A DNA stretch of 64,000 nucleotides from Cheiracanthium punctorium (taxonomy: Eukaryota; Arthropoda; Arachnida; Araneae; Cheiracanthiidae): the NCBI GenBank assembly GCA_038373885.1, contig JAWZYV010012240.1, positions 150,312 to 214,311 of the forward strand, in the 5' to 3' direction. Positions 25,876-39,131 of the stretch are shown piece by piece (the stretch's first letter is position 1; each line of letters opens with the position of its first letter). The translations under genes were made by a program, and so were the position numbers. A model generated the notes under the pieces. That model had not been told where the DNA came from. It made no database searches and saw only the letters and a program-made list of their open reading frames with translations.

Positions 25876-25906
<31 letters not shown>

Positions 25907-28900
25907 CAAATTTCAGTTATGGAGGGCAATTATTTTTGAAGTTATTAATTTTTAAAGATTTAAATTTTTATGAAAAAAAATTCATATTTTGGCAGCTTTA
26001 GGTGCCTATAGGTTGGCAACCAGTGATGGTGTAAAGCTGAGAGTGGTCACATTTTAAAGCTGTTGAATGGGGCTTTAATATGATATGACACAAGATAGGG
26101 GTTACAATTTTAAAAAATTGAAAATTTTAAAATTTAAATTTCTGAAAAAGTGGCAATTTTAAAAATTTCAAAATATTATCAAATATAGTTTGTAATGCCT
26201 TAAAACATACAGCAAAATTCTATCATGGGATCTCAATGGGATCAGGAGATACTGGGCTTCAGAAATACACGTTTTGTAAATAATGTACCAAATTATTAAA
26301 ATTTTATTTTTTAATTACTAATTTTGCTATGCAGTGCGCAGAACACTATTAAATTAATAAAACGAAATGATTACTTTATAGTATTATGTTTGGAAACCTC
26401 TCTTTAAAAGAAAACTAAAGCTGATTAGCCTACAAGTCCCCTTTACTCAAATATATTAACAACTAAGGTGAATCCCATTGGATTACGTGACGATGATAAC
26501 AGTGAGTAACCAACCAATCACGTTTCATTGAAGTTCACTTCAGAGAATTAGGATAAAGCACTTGTTTAATGTTGTTTTTTACCAGTGTAGCATCAGAGTT
26601 GCTTGTAGTAGGAAGTTCATTCTGATGTTTCCAGTGATATTGTATCTTTATAACACAACCCATTTCTTGGCTACTGCACTTTTCCTTGTTAATTTCTCAC
26701 TTGCATGATGGATACCACTGACAAGATAGTAAAAATGGATTGTTTTAATCCTTTTAATAAGCCTAACCACTCCCATTCAAAAAGGTTTGAGACATGTTAC
26801 TTCATGAATGTGTGACTTGATTCCTGGAACACCTAAGTTATCCAAAGTCTGTGACAGTTGTAGAAAGTAGCTGATTAAGTTTAAAAATGAAAAACATACA
26901 GAAATTTCCACTGGAACTAGCAACATACAAGAAGAAAGTCAGTCTGATACTGAAATTGAAGAAGCACCTATTGATATGCCATTTTCAAATGAATCTGAAG
27001 CTCTGACTTCTCTGAACAGCTGTCTTTTAGATCTGGAAGAGTTGCCTATAGACAAAAAGAGGATGCAATCCAAAATTTACTCTACTGAGAACAGAATTAA
27101 TATGACTGTCAAGAGAAAACAGCTAGTGAATGCATCTAGCGATGATAAGGATGATGATTCACAGGATGAGTTCTTTACACATGTAAAGAAGGTGTACAGC
27201 AGCTTCACTAGTAGGAAGAAGAGGCTTCAACTACTGACTCTTACGCCTGACACCTGGAGTGTGAGGAAAGTAATGCATGAATTTTCGGCCTCTTACTACT
27301 TAGTTCGACAAGCCAAGACATTGTTGATCAAAAAGGGTGCCTTGTCTGGTCCTGATCTGAAACCAGGAAAAAGTCTGTCAAATCATACCATTGATATTGT
27401 TAAAGGATTTTCTACGAGTGACGAAATGAGCAGAGTAATGCCAGGGATGAAGGACTTTATATCAGTTAAAGATGACAGTACAAGTGGTAAAGAACATGTT
27501 TCAAAAAGGTTAATGCTTAATTATTTAAAAGAAGTGTATAGAGTTTTCAGAGAAAAATTCCCAACAGTAAAAGTGGAATTTTCTAAGTTTGCACAACTTA
27601 GGCCTAAAAATTGTGTTCCAGCAGGCGGAACACACTCAGCCTGTGTGTGCACCACTCATCAGAATGTGAAGCTTATGTTTGAAAATGCACGAATGAGTTC
27701 AATGATGGATAGCAAAATCAAAACATACAAGGACAGCCTGCAAATGATGGTTTGTAGTCCACCATCAACTGACTGCTTCTTTTCAAATTATGTTTCATGT
27801 CCAGGTACCAAAAGGATTAGAGAGCTTTTAGAAAAATCATATGAAGACAATACAATTGAGACTGTCACATACAGACAGTGGATCTCTGTGGATCGATGTA
27901 ACTTGGAAATAATTAAAAAAACGGTTAGTGAATTTGTTGATGCATTTTGTGAAAAACTTCCTGTTCTACTTCATCATCACTTCACAGCAAAAGAACAAAG
28001 TGCATTTCTGAGACATACAAAGGAAAATCTTTTGGAATGTGAAGTGACTATCATTTGTGACTGAGAATTATTCGATCATTTTGCATGATTAGGCACAATC
28101 ATATCATTGGTCAAATAGTCAGGCAACCATTCACCCTTTTGTAGTGTGTTTTAAAGAAAAAGAAGTCAAACATTTAAATTTTGTAATAATATCAGACTGC
28201 CTCAACCACAACACTACAGCCGTCTACCTGTTCCAGACAAAGTTGATGAAATATCTGAAATATAAGTTTCAAAGACCTCTTAAAAAAATCTATTTTTCTG
28301 ACGGCTCTGCGGCCCAATATAAAAATAAAAAAAACTTTATTAACATGGGTAATCATAAGCAAGACTTTGGAACTGAGACTGAATGGCATTTTTCAGCAAC
28401 AGCACATGGTAAAGAACCATGCAATGGGCTGGGGGCCACAGTCAAAAGACTAGCAGCCAGAGCAAGCCCACAAAGACCGTATAAGGACCAAATTATGGAT
28501 GCAAGGCAACTGTTTGAATGGTCACATCAGAACATATCTAACATAAGACTTTGTATTTGTGACCCTTGAAGAATACATTAAATCTGAAGAACAATTGGCC
28601 AACCAGTACAATACAGCTGTAACTATATCAGGCACCCAGAAATTTCATGCCTTCATACCTCTCAAATGCGGAACAAAAGTAAATGTGAAATTATTTTCTT
28701 CTGTAGTTGTTTTGAGCATATTTCCTGTTGTAAAGGACGTACAGCAGATATTAGTGGGTATGTAACATCAATCTATGGTGACACTTGGTGGTTGAGTTGT
28801 GTTCTTGATAAAGATGAAGATTGCAGTAAAGTGCAAGTTACATTCCTCCATCCTTCAGGTCTATCCCCCTCATTTATACAGGGTGTCCAGTGCTAACGCT

Positions 28901-31900
28901 GTCGAATGGCTATTTCCTAAACCGTTAGTCAGAGACACATAGTTCCAATTGCAAAAATGCTTATATGAGAAACAATCAAAGTCAATAAATCAATTTCTAT
29001 AAAAATTAAGAAATTTAAATTTTTATACAGTCCCCCAGTCCTATCAGTTATATTTAGAAAGATTTTCTTTATGCAATTTCATGCACAATAAAAAAAAATT
29101 CGTCCTTCTACGACCAAAATTAACCGATTTACGAAGCAGCAAACATTGTGACTTAAGTCACTTTTCCACGTTTATCTATCAATGCCCGGGGGCCCCTGTT
29201 GGTCATAATCAGGCCCTGCAAGCAAAGGGTTATAGTCAAGCTCTATTAAAATCTATCTGAGGTCAGACTTACTAAATCGTATATAGTGTTACGAATTTTC
29301 GGAGCAACCCGCTGTTCTGGGGCTTAAAATAGTTCAAAATTCGTATTCTACGCTTCAAATAGATAAATTTTGCTTTTTGTTGCATCAAAATCCGTCAACT
29401 AGAACCGGAGATATGGAGGTTTCGGTTTCCCATTCAAATATATGGGGTTTCTAGAAATTTCGAGAAATATTGGTCCTAGGGCTTCGATCTCTTCACTTTT
29501 GGGTACTTATATTTGGTGCCAAATTTGGCGATATTTTGCCAAAAGTTGCCAAGCTTGCCGACAATTTTTTCATTTGGCGCGATTTTCCCTATGGGGCCTG
29601 TAAAATTGCTTTTGCTGCATTAAAAAAGCATAATAACCTATCATTTCTCTTCTATGACGAAATCAAAATTACCACTTTATGTGGAATCCTCGAGAAATAG
29701 ACTTTTCTGGAAGCTTCTTGTACCTTCTGCATCGGCTATAAATTGAAGCGCTTCGGAAGCCCCAGTTCAGTGCGAGTTGAACGCCCAGTGTGTGAAGAGC
29801 TCTCTCAGTGCAAGTACGCTTGATAGAAGCAGTGTTTCGCGCTTCTATTCAAAGCTGTTTTTAAAGTGCTGCATGTAAATTCTTCACTGTTGAGTCTTGA
29901 GGGATTATTAGTGTTATCCCTCGTATACTTCCACTGATTTTTACCTGTGGAAGTGTTTTATTTTGTGTGAGAATTACAGCCTTTGTGAGAGCTTTTGATC
30001 TAAGCAGACTGTTAATAGCACATTACTGATTAAGTGTGCTTGTAAATTTTGTACAGCTGATTGTTCAACTAAGTTCTAGAAGCAATAAAGTTTGTGTTCC
30101 GTCCTGACAAGTGACTTTTTACTAGAACTTTCTACACCAACTGGACTTTAGAACGACGAACCCAGGAAACAAGCAGAAGATAGATAGCATGTGCCAAAGG
30201 TAGCATGAAGATGTGTAACAATGCTACAAAAAGTACAGGAAGAGTTTTTTGTACGAGTGCATATTCAGATTGCAGTCAAGGGAAGTTATTTAATGCCAGT
30301 TCATTTAAAAAATCTGTTTAAAAAATTCTACTTTCAGCATAAGCAATATTTTTATGTTACTTTATTGGATACACATTGTTAAACGTTAATCTTCTTCATT
30401 GCAATCTATATTCACAAAATAGTTAATAAAATTGCTAATAAATATTACAAAGCTCAAACCATGTACATTCATTTTTCTCAAATTCATTTTGTACACAACC
30501 CCTATTTCACAGCACGAAAAGTGCTCTAACTTAAAGCAGCTGTGACTCGGTGAATTTTGGTCGTAGAAGGACGATTTTTTTTTTTTTTTTTTTTTTTATT
30601 TTTTTTTGTGCATGAAAATGAATGAAGAAAAATTTAAATTTCTTAATTTTTATAGAAATTGATTTATTGACTTTGATTGTTTCTGATATAATAGATTATA
30701 CAATTTAAAGCATTTTTGCAACTGGAACTATGTGTCTCTGACTAACGGTTTAGGAAATAGCCATTGGACAGCGTTAGCACTGGACACCCTGTATATCCTA
30801 CACCACCTGATACACTGCTGATCCCTTTTGCAGATGTGATATGCAAAGTTAACCCCGTCACACAGACTGGCCGAACATATAGTTTACCAGACAGTGAAGT
30901 GAACAAATGTGTGGGTATCTTCCAACGATTGAAGTCTCGGTGAACTAATTTGTTAACCCTTAACTTTACTCATAATATTGGAGTTTAAATGGTAAGTGTC
31001 TGTGTGACCTTTCTTCATTAAAAAAAATGTTAAAGTAATAGCCACTGCTTGTTTCATTGAAATGTGTTGCTTGTTTCATTCTATGAAATATTCAAATTTT
31101 TCTGAAACTATACTAATTCTGGTATTTTTCACAACACGTGTATTTCTGAAGCACAGTATCTCCTGATCCCATGATAGAATTTTGCTGTATGTATTAAGAC
31201 ATTACAAACTATATTTGATAATATTTTGGAATTTTTAAAATTGTAACCCCTATCTTGTGGCATATCATATTAAAGCCCCATTCAACAGCTTTAAAATGAG
31301 ATCACTCTCAGCTTTATACCATCACTGGTTGACAGCCTATAGGCATCTAAAGGTGCCAAAATATTAATTTTTTTTCATAAAAATTTAAATCTTTAAAAAT
31401 TAATAACTTCAAAAATAATTCTGCTACATAACTGAAATTTGATATTTTTTCATACGTCTGTGATATATTGCTGCATACCAAAAATCATGAAAATCTGAGA
31501 CATCAAGTCTGAATCAGTGTGTTGATTTGACATGGAAGGAACCTATATTCCCTTTTTCCATTTCAAAGTTTCTGTCCATTTCTATAGACAGTCTTGAGTT
31601 CTTTTGTTCATATGGTTTGTTGCAATCTGTTTAAAAAGAGTGGTTGTTCATGGAAAAATTGAAGAAATGTTTTACCTTGAATGATAAAAGAAAATTCCTT
31701 TTTTATCTAAAAAGAACGAAATTTGTGATAAATGTCGCAAAAAGTTAATGCAGTAACATCCATTTGCTGAATGAAGCAAGTACCAGCAAAATTTCTGCAC
31801 TGGACAAAAAGTTGATGAGCAAAATTAAAAAAGTGATAACCAAACAAAATTTCCCACTTGTGAATGTGAAATAATAATTTCCTCTTTCATGAGAAAGCTT

Positions 31901-34900
31901 ACAAACTATAGCAGAAACTCCTAATAAAAGATTATAAGAAAGTAAGTACCCAAAGAGAAAATTTAAACAAATAAGTAAAGCTTTGAAATTAAAAGTTTTT
32001 AAGTTTTCTGCAAGCAATTCATCTACGGAAGCAGTTGAACTGCCTATGACTGATCAGGTAAAGCAGAAATTTAGAAAAACTAAGAACTGAGGTGTGAAAG
32101 TATAAATTTTAACCATTTTACCTAAAAGTTGGTCTGTGAAAAGAATTCAAAAGGAATTTAGGGCCAGTAAATACATGGCAAGAAAACCCAAAAACTTGGT
32201 AAAGGAAAAGGGTATTCTTTCAACTGCAAATTTTAAAACCTGGCAAAACTCTTTATTTTAACAATTTATTTTAATGAAAGGCTAATAGGAGCACCACAGT
32301 AAAACTCAAGACTGTCTATAGCAATGAAAATGGATAGCAACTTGTAAATGGAAAGAGGGAATCTATAAAGGAAAATAAATAACCTGTGTAGAAAAAGTTA
32401 TTAAAAATAATAAAAATCTTATATTCAGTCTAGTTAATGCACTTTTCTATATTTTTTTCTTACATAAACATCCATAAAAACTGCAAAATGTTTATATAGG
32501 AAGCAAGAAAACAAATTTCATCTCAAATGTTCTTGAAATTTCAAAGAAATAAAATTTACTAAAAAATTCTGTAAATTCCTATATATATTGGTGGAGGGCA
32601 AATATCACCCCTTGCTTCCTTTTGAAGTATTCCAAATAAAAGTACAGTAGACAATGGTTATAATGTACTCTCACGAGACCTAAAAAAGTAGTACGTTATA
32701 GGCAGACCGCCGGTAAGATTCAATATTACACAAAAAAAGAAAGTGGGCTCATAATTTCATTGTAATATGTGTTTTAAACGATTCTGATTTTTTTAAATTT
32801 AAATTAAACAGAAAATTCTTTATTACTTACAATTTTTATTGTGATAAATAATCTGTAATTTTCTTTGGTTTTAAATGGGCAGATGCTACAAAAAATACCG
32901 TTTTGAGTATCCATAATAGACTGTTGTAGAGTCTCTGCATCATCAATACGGCATTCAAAAAATCGTGATAATGTTTTTGCAGCTTTTAATGCTTCGGGTA
33001 TGCTTGGTATAAGCTCCTCAGTTTCTTCTTCACTATCATCAGAATCATTATAGATAGGACTTTTCAGGAGGCATTTATATTGATGAATGACAAATAAAAA
33101 ACATGGTCTTGTTCTTAGCCCTACCTAGCAGGCGAAAAAGATTAAAAGATCGATCCCTTCATTAATACACCATTCATCTCGCTAGAGAATCTGAAAACTG
33201 ACTGCGAGTGTTTTTGAAGGTACTGAAATTTCCGAGAACATGGAAATAAAATAGCGATGAAGACTAAAAATTTTTTCACTATGAAGCATTCATCAGTAAG
33301 GCGTTATTTAAAACATAACATAAAAATTTATAAACTTAAAAACTTTTGGAGAAGGGGTTGGAGGTTTAAACTAACTCCCTTATGTGCCCCACTGTGAACA
33401 AATATTTCTCTACTTGTGTTAAGTGTTAAGTGTCAACAAAGTCTGACCAAATAGGACAATAGGTCCCTAAAAAGTGATAGGCCTAGGACCTCCGAATGTC
33501 TAGTTGAGCCCAGTCAAAATCCTCTAATATAGGTATATTAAAATTCATAAATTATGTCAGGGTTTCTACAGATTTCACAGCTTTTGCTTCCCTGACATCT
33601 ATCGCGCTCTTCCCTGACTTTATCTAACGTGCTTTCCTGAATTTTTGTATTTCTATTTTTAACATTACATCCTTTAATATTTTTTGCCCCTTTTTTTACA
33701 AATAATAATAATAATAAATTAATATATACAAGAATCTTATTTGACATCACTGGATTCTAATAAAAACCATGTTTGATAATAACTTAGAATAAAATTAAGC
33801 ATATTTCAACTAGTGATGTAACGAATATTCGGCCACTATTCGGTATTCGGCCTATTCGGTAAGCCGAATATTCAGTAGGCCGAATACTGAACAGGTATTC
33901 GGCCGAATACTTGTGGCCGAATATTTCTACATATTCGGCTGAATAATTTCAGAAAAAAGAGAGAAAAAAAATTTTTTTTAAATGCATTTACAAATAATAC
34001 TGCTTAGTTATACTTCAATGAGTTAATCTCATAATAAAATATCCTAATTCATTGAATTTTAAGCTGAATGAGACATAATCTAATGCAATAATAATATTAC
34101 AGAAATGGAGACTTTTCTACTTATTGACACTACTTGACTTGATTTTTTAATTTCTTTATTGGGTAGGGGTAGAAGGAATTTTTTCAGATCCTTAATTACA
34201 AGCATAATTTTGAAAAGCTGCTCAATATGTTTTGCTCAGAGTCTGTAAAACTCAAAACATGATGTGATTATGTTTAGTTACCAGATTAATGACATTTAGC
34301 ATAGCATATATTTATTAAATTATATCTCAAAATATAATTATGCTGCTATGAGTGTTTAACTTTGTAAAAGATATTTTATCATGACCAATATTTTTTTAGT
34401 TTTACAGATAATATACTGTTGTTTGTTTTTAAGTACCTACAAATAATATAAAATGAATTTTAATTAATCTTTATTTATTATTTAATTACAAAATTGAAAA
34501 GCAATATTTTATTTACAGTTAAAATGAAATTTTAAAAAATGTAATATTCGGTATTCGGCCTAAACTATGAGCCGAATATTCGGTATTCGGCCTGAGTTAT
34601 TGGCCGAATATTCGGTATTCGGCTATTCGGCCAAATCACTATTCGTTACATCTCTAATTTCAACTGCACAAGATATGCTCATAAAGAATGCATTTTAAAA
34701 TTATTTATAAGGTTGAATGAGAAAATGAAAATAAAAACAATCCCTATTCTATACTTAGGTTCAAACAGCAAATATTTCCTTGATTTTACTGTGAAATTCA
34801 ATTTTTCTTGCATTTCCCTGACCTTTCTTCAATTTCTGCTAATTTCCCTGACTTTTTTCCCAAATCCTTGACTTTCCCTGACCAAAACTCATTTCCCTGA

Positions 34901-37900
34901 TATTCCCCGACTTTCCAGGTCTGTAGAAACCCTGTATGTATTCATTCATTTTTAAAATAAATAAAAAATATTAACTTACAATCCAGGAAATTCCTTTAGT
35001 AGATTTCTGAGAATCAAAATGAACAGAAAATAAATATTTTCCAGGCCAGTCTTCACTGCATTTAAAAAAAAAAAAAAAAGTCATATGCTATCTACTTTAT
35101 TAAAAATTTAAAGCTAAATAATAGATGTTAGTATTCAAAGTATATTTACGTTGCAGGCAATGATGAAATCGGTCTTTTCTGTTCAGGTAAGTCAGTGAGA
35201 ACTTGAGTAGGCTGATTTTGAAGTGGGTCCTCAAACTGACCTTCTAATTTTCTCAGCATTTCCTTTTGGGTGAAATTAAAAATACATTTTTTTTTATTAT
35301 TATTATAAGATATGCAATTTAGTAGTAATGTTATTATTTACATCCAATTTTCTTTTTAAACATTCTTTCTTTTATAGTTATGAAATAGAATACTAACAAC
35401 ATGCCGTATTATAAATATATATTTAAGTTGAATAACTAACTAATATATTATTTTCAAGACCTTAAAGTGATTGCAAATCATTTTTTGAGTCTGCTAGAAA
35501 AATAAAATCACTAGAAGAGCAGAAAGTGAAAGATGCTATAAAGGAGATATTCTGAATGCTATAAAGGATATAAATGAAGATTGAGATATTTGCACGACAT
35601 TCAAAGATGCCATTTATCTATCTAAAAGGTTTGGGACTGTGTTATCAAAGAGACAATAGAAAATCGTTGGAAGCACACTGGGTTAATAAATTATCAATGT
35701 GTTCCTGAAGAAAGTGAATGTGGAGCCCAGAAGAGCTGAAGATGGCTTTGGAGCAAGCTCGTTCATAAATTTTCATCACTGCGTCAGCTGAAGACTTTTG
35801 CCGAAAATATGACAACAGATGAAACTGTGAACTTTTTAAAACCAACATCATCTATAGACACCAAAGAAGAGGAAAGTGAATCTGAAACTGAAGAAATTGT
35901 GGAAAAGAAAGTGTCAAATAAAGAAGCCCAAGATTACATTTATAAACTAAGACGTTATTTTGAGCAGCACAATAAAACTGACACAGACTATGGCTGTAGT
36001 GTTACGTTTGGAAAAATGTGAAAATTCATTTCGTGTGACAAATCAAAGACAGACTACTTTAGATAATTTTCTTAATTCTGGATAATTAATAAAAGGTATG
36101 TTTATTCATTCACTCATTTTTTGCATGCTCTGCACTTTTCTAAAGTGTTCATAACATTAGTTTTAAAAGATAAATTTTAAATTCCCTCTTTAAACTGCCA
36201 CCCTTGCTTACCACCAAAAAATATGTAGAACCAATGACAGCTTAACGAGGGTTGACTGTACATTTTCATAATTTCTTACCTTAAATTAATTTTTCTGTTA
36301 TGATTTGATTTTACTCATTTCTCTTTGATATGCTGTACATCGCGAGACAGGGCAAAATTTTGTGACTGTGTCATAAGTAACTTAACTTAAAGTAGTGTTT
36401 ATGATGATGTGGCATTTCTGCATAGTTTCAATTAGTTTTTGTGCAATTTTCTTCAAGTGTGACATTTCTTCTGAAAATTACAGCATTTTAAAATTATTTT
36501 TCCAAAATTTAGAATACCAAAGTATAACTTTTTTTTTTGTTTGTTCGTTTACTATTAAGAGTCCCTTACCAAAAATATCCATTTTTCGTCCCACCCCAAT
36601 GCATGCACATGTCTGGCTCTGGCATACTACCCACCCACATAAAAAGCCCCGAGGTGATTATGGTAACACCCCTAAATAGAAAATTAAGATTTTATGTTTT
36701 TTGAATCCTCAACTTGACATAAAAATTGACAAGTATTACTAATACATCATAATGATATAAATATATTTAAACTAGACTTTCCTGGTATTTCATATACAGT
36801 CAAACTTCATTAGTATGGCACTGACTTTGTAACTTCGTCTCCGCACTGGTGTAGGGTGAAAAATATCCTCACCCTAAGAGTGTCTTAGATACACCCCTAG
36901 ATAGGTACTTGAGATCTTATGTTTTTTAAATCTTCAACTTGACAAAAAAATTGATACATCAATCTACATACTAATACATCATAATAATAAATATATTTAA
37001 ACTGAAAACAAAATAAATAAATAATTAAATTACCAAAGAGCTTATATCTGGTGCAGTTAACATTGGAAAATTATTTAAATCCTAAAAGAAAGAAAGAAAA
37101 ATTAGAAGAAAGACATGGGGTAAACAATTCTTGAATCTATATATCAGGCCTGAAAACAGCTGAAGAACAAAAGAGATAAATATATATGGATGTATTTTCG
37201 AGCAAAAAAAGAAAAATATGCATATACATATTTTCAGACATATATATTTACACCAGGGAAGAGAATGAAAAAATATGGAAAAGAAGAATACTACTAATCT
37301 TTCATTTTATTTTCATGAGCAGGTAATGCAGCAGCATGAAAAGAAAATTTTTATTTTTTACATTTAATTTTAAAAAGCTTAATCTTACTTTAAAAGCAAA
37401 GTGACGGATAGTTAAAATCATTTAAAAACAGGTAAAAACACATTAAAATCCGTATGTAGCACTATCACCAATAGCACCAATAAGCACCACAATAGCACCA
37501 ATAAACAGGGCTGCTATATAGGCATGACAAAACGAAAAATCAAAGACCGAAAAAAGGAACATCAAACTGACATTAAATTCAATAAAACCACTACTGCCCT
37601 CGCAAAAATAGCCCAGGAACACCCCATAGAAATCAACTTTAACAATAGCCAAAAACTCGCCAATTACAAAAACAGTCATTATGCCCTAAATATGGAAGCC
37701 CTACAGATTATAACCACAGATGGCGCTGTGAATGATATGACGCATGCGCAGATCGATCCTGGGTGGAACGCCATGCTGAGGAAGAGAGCTGGCCATTTGG
37801 AACCAAGACCTATGCTGAAGAAGGTGGTGGCTGCCACCAAAAGTGCTACATACGGATTTTAATGTGTTTTTACCTGTTTTTAAATTAATCTTACTAGTTG

Positions 37901-39093
37901 GCAGTTCATTATTTTATTTTCTTGCAGTTTGCAGCTAAGGTATAGGAATGATCTTGGTCTCAAACAGGGTGCGTGGGGGGGGGGGATGCCGGGGATCGTC
38001 CCCGTGCTGAAGAATGTAATATCCCTGGCTAGAGAAATATTAATTGATCCCTGCCAGGGATACTATTCATCCCCTGCTGAAGAAATATTAAACTGGTGAG
38101 TGAGGATTTTGGGATTCAGATTGGGAAGTCAAGAAGTCAAAATGAAGGTGTTATGTTATCATTTGTTACTATACTCTAAGGCGACTGTCTTAAAATTCCG
38201 TATCTTTTCTAAGCTAAAACCCTCAAGGGTGGCTTCCAATACAGGTACATTGTAAGTAGCTTGTGTATCTGTGATTCCATAGAACAAACAATCTATGACT
38301 TTTGTTTAAATATAAGTCAGTTCTCACACTTGTCGGCGACTACATTTATCAAGTAATATCCATTATATCTATGGTAATATGTGAGGGAAGCATTTGCACC
38401 TTCCTTCCTTCTTTTCAAGTGTCTCCACCTGGAGAAAATGTTCAGTTCGCACCCTGATCTTAAATATATGAGCTTAAATTTAACTACTGATAATATACAT
38501 GGGTACTAATTTCTAACATTTAATTTAGATCACAAACAAACTGAATTTTATCATTTAGGAAATAATACCTATGCACTCATTTATAAATAAATGTTTAATA
38601 ACTTTTAGATATAAAACAATCAATAAAAGAAAATAGGCCATTATAATTTAAAGATTATCTTAAGCACTATCAAAATATTCAAGGTTAATAAATCATAAAT
38701 GTTGTATCTAAATTTCAGACTATTCTTTTGATATAAAAATAAAAAGACTGATTCTGAAAATATTTAATTTTAAGACCCAGTCTTTTTTTATTTTTAAATC
38801 TTGATCAGAAGTAGAATGAAAATTATATGTATTTATATCCTTTTCAGCTGTAGGCAGTTTATAGGGGAAGTTTAATGACAAGAACTGTGTAGTATCTTTT
38901 GAAAAATTTGTGCATTCATTATATGCAGTTTCTCTCATTTTATTACGAAAAATGATGTAATAATGTAATTTTACACTCTCTACCCCATTGAGTTTCTCCA
39001 ATATTTTTTATTTGCTCCAGAAATTGGATAATGAACAAAAAACTCCGATTATTCTGTCTTCAAAATTTATAATTTATTTATAGCAGCATGGAG

Positions 39094-39131
<38 letters not shown>

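Larger units (their letters stand above)
28879..30791. mobile_element. TA-inserted element with ~270-bp TIRs, nested in the DDE gene
   Basis: The ends CAGGGTGTCCAGTGCTAACG are identical in inverted orientation, and similarity continues inward about 270 bp (TCGTCCTTCTACGACCAAAA on both sides). TA is duplicated at 28877-28878 and 30792-30793. It inserted in frame-preserving fashion into the DDE gene. It has no transposase; most of its interior is a solo LTR. TA duplication suggests the Tc1/mariner group. Confidence 0.85.
26706..30943 (+). pseudogene. DDE-type transposase-like gene of an unnamed family, broken and split by an insertion
   Basis: Segments in order: an N-terminal piece ([27 protein letters not shown]) with early stops; 362 open codons from 26976 including [16 protein letters not shown] and [13 protein letters not shown]; a core with [48 protein letters not shown] and [18 protein letters not shown]; and a C-terminal part. 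The Asp positions suggest an RNase H-like DDE core. Stops and frameshifts occur near 26815, 28062 and 28568. Coding stops at SPSF (28876) and resumes after the nested element with [19 protein letters not shown], ending at 30943. Removing the insert plus one TA restores the frame. Similar proteins of unknown name are common in invertebrate genomes; the family assignment is by memory only. Confidence 0.75.
25779..31547 (+). mobile_element. Long-TIR DDE transposon with nested insertions
   Basis: Bases 25779-26273 are repeated in reverse complement at about 31135-31547. The ends share TTCCATGTCAAATCAACAC, and inner shared blocks include GCTGTTGAATGGGGCTTTAA. The element encodes one broken transposase-like gene. 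Without the 1.9-kb nested insertion it is about 3.9 kb. A deleted relative lies at 41573-43919 and a solo end at 51330-51716. I do not recognise the superfamily name. Confidence 0.8.
24210..34979 (-). other. p53: p53 intron between exons 5 and 6 (10.8 kb, the largest)
   Basis: This intron contains a Helitron, a 5.8-kb DDE element with two nested insertions, a related decayed element, a Tigger 3' end, a CAGGGTTT-type element and a hAT MITE nested in it. Between 32330 and 32640 I see only AT-rich sequence. Confidence 0.85.
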
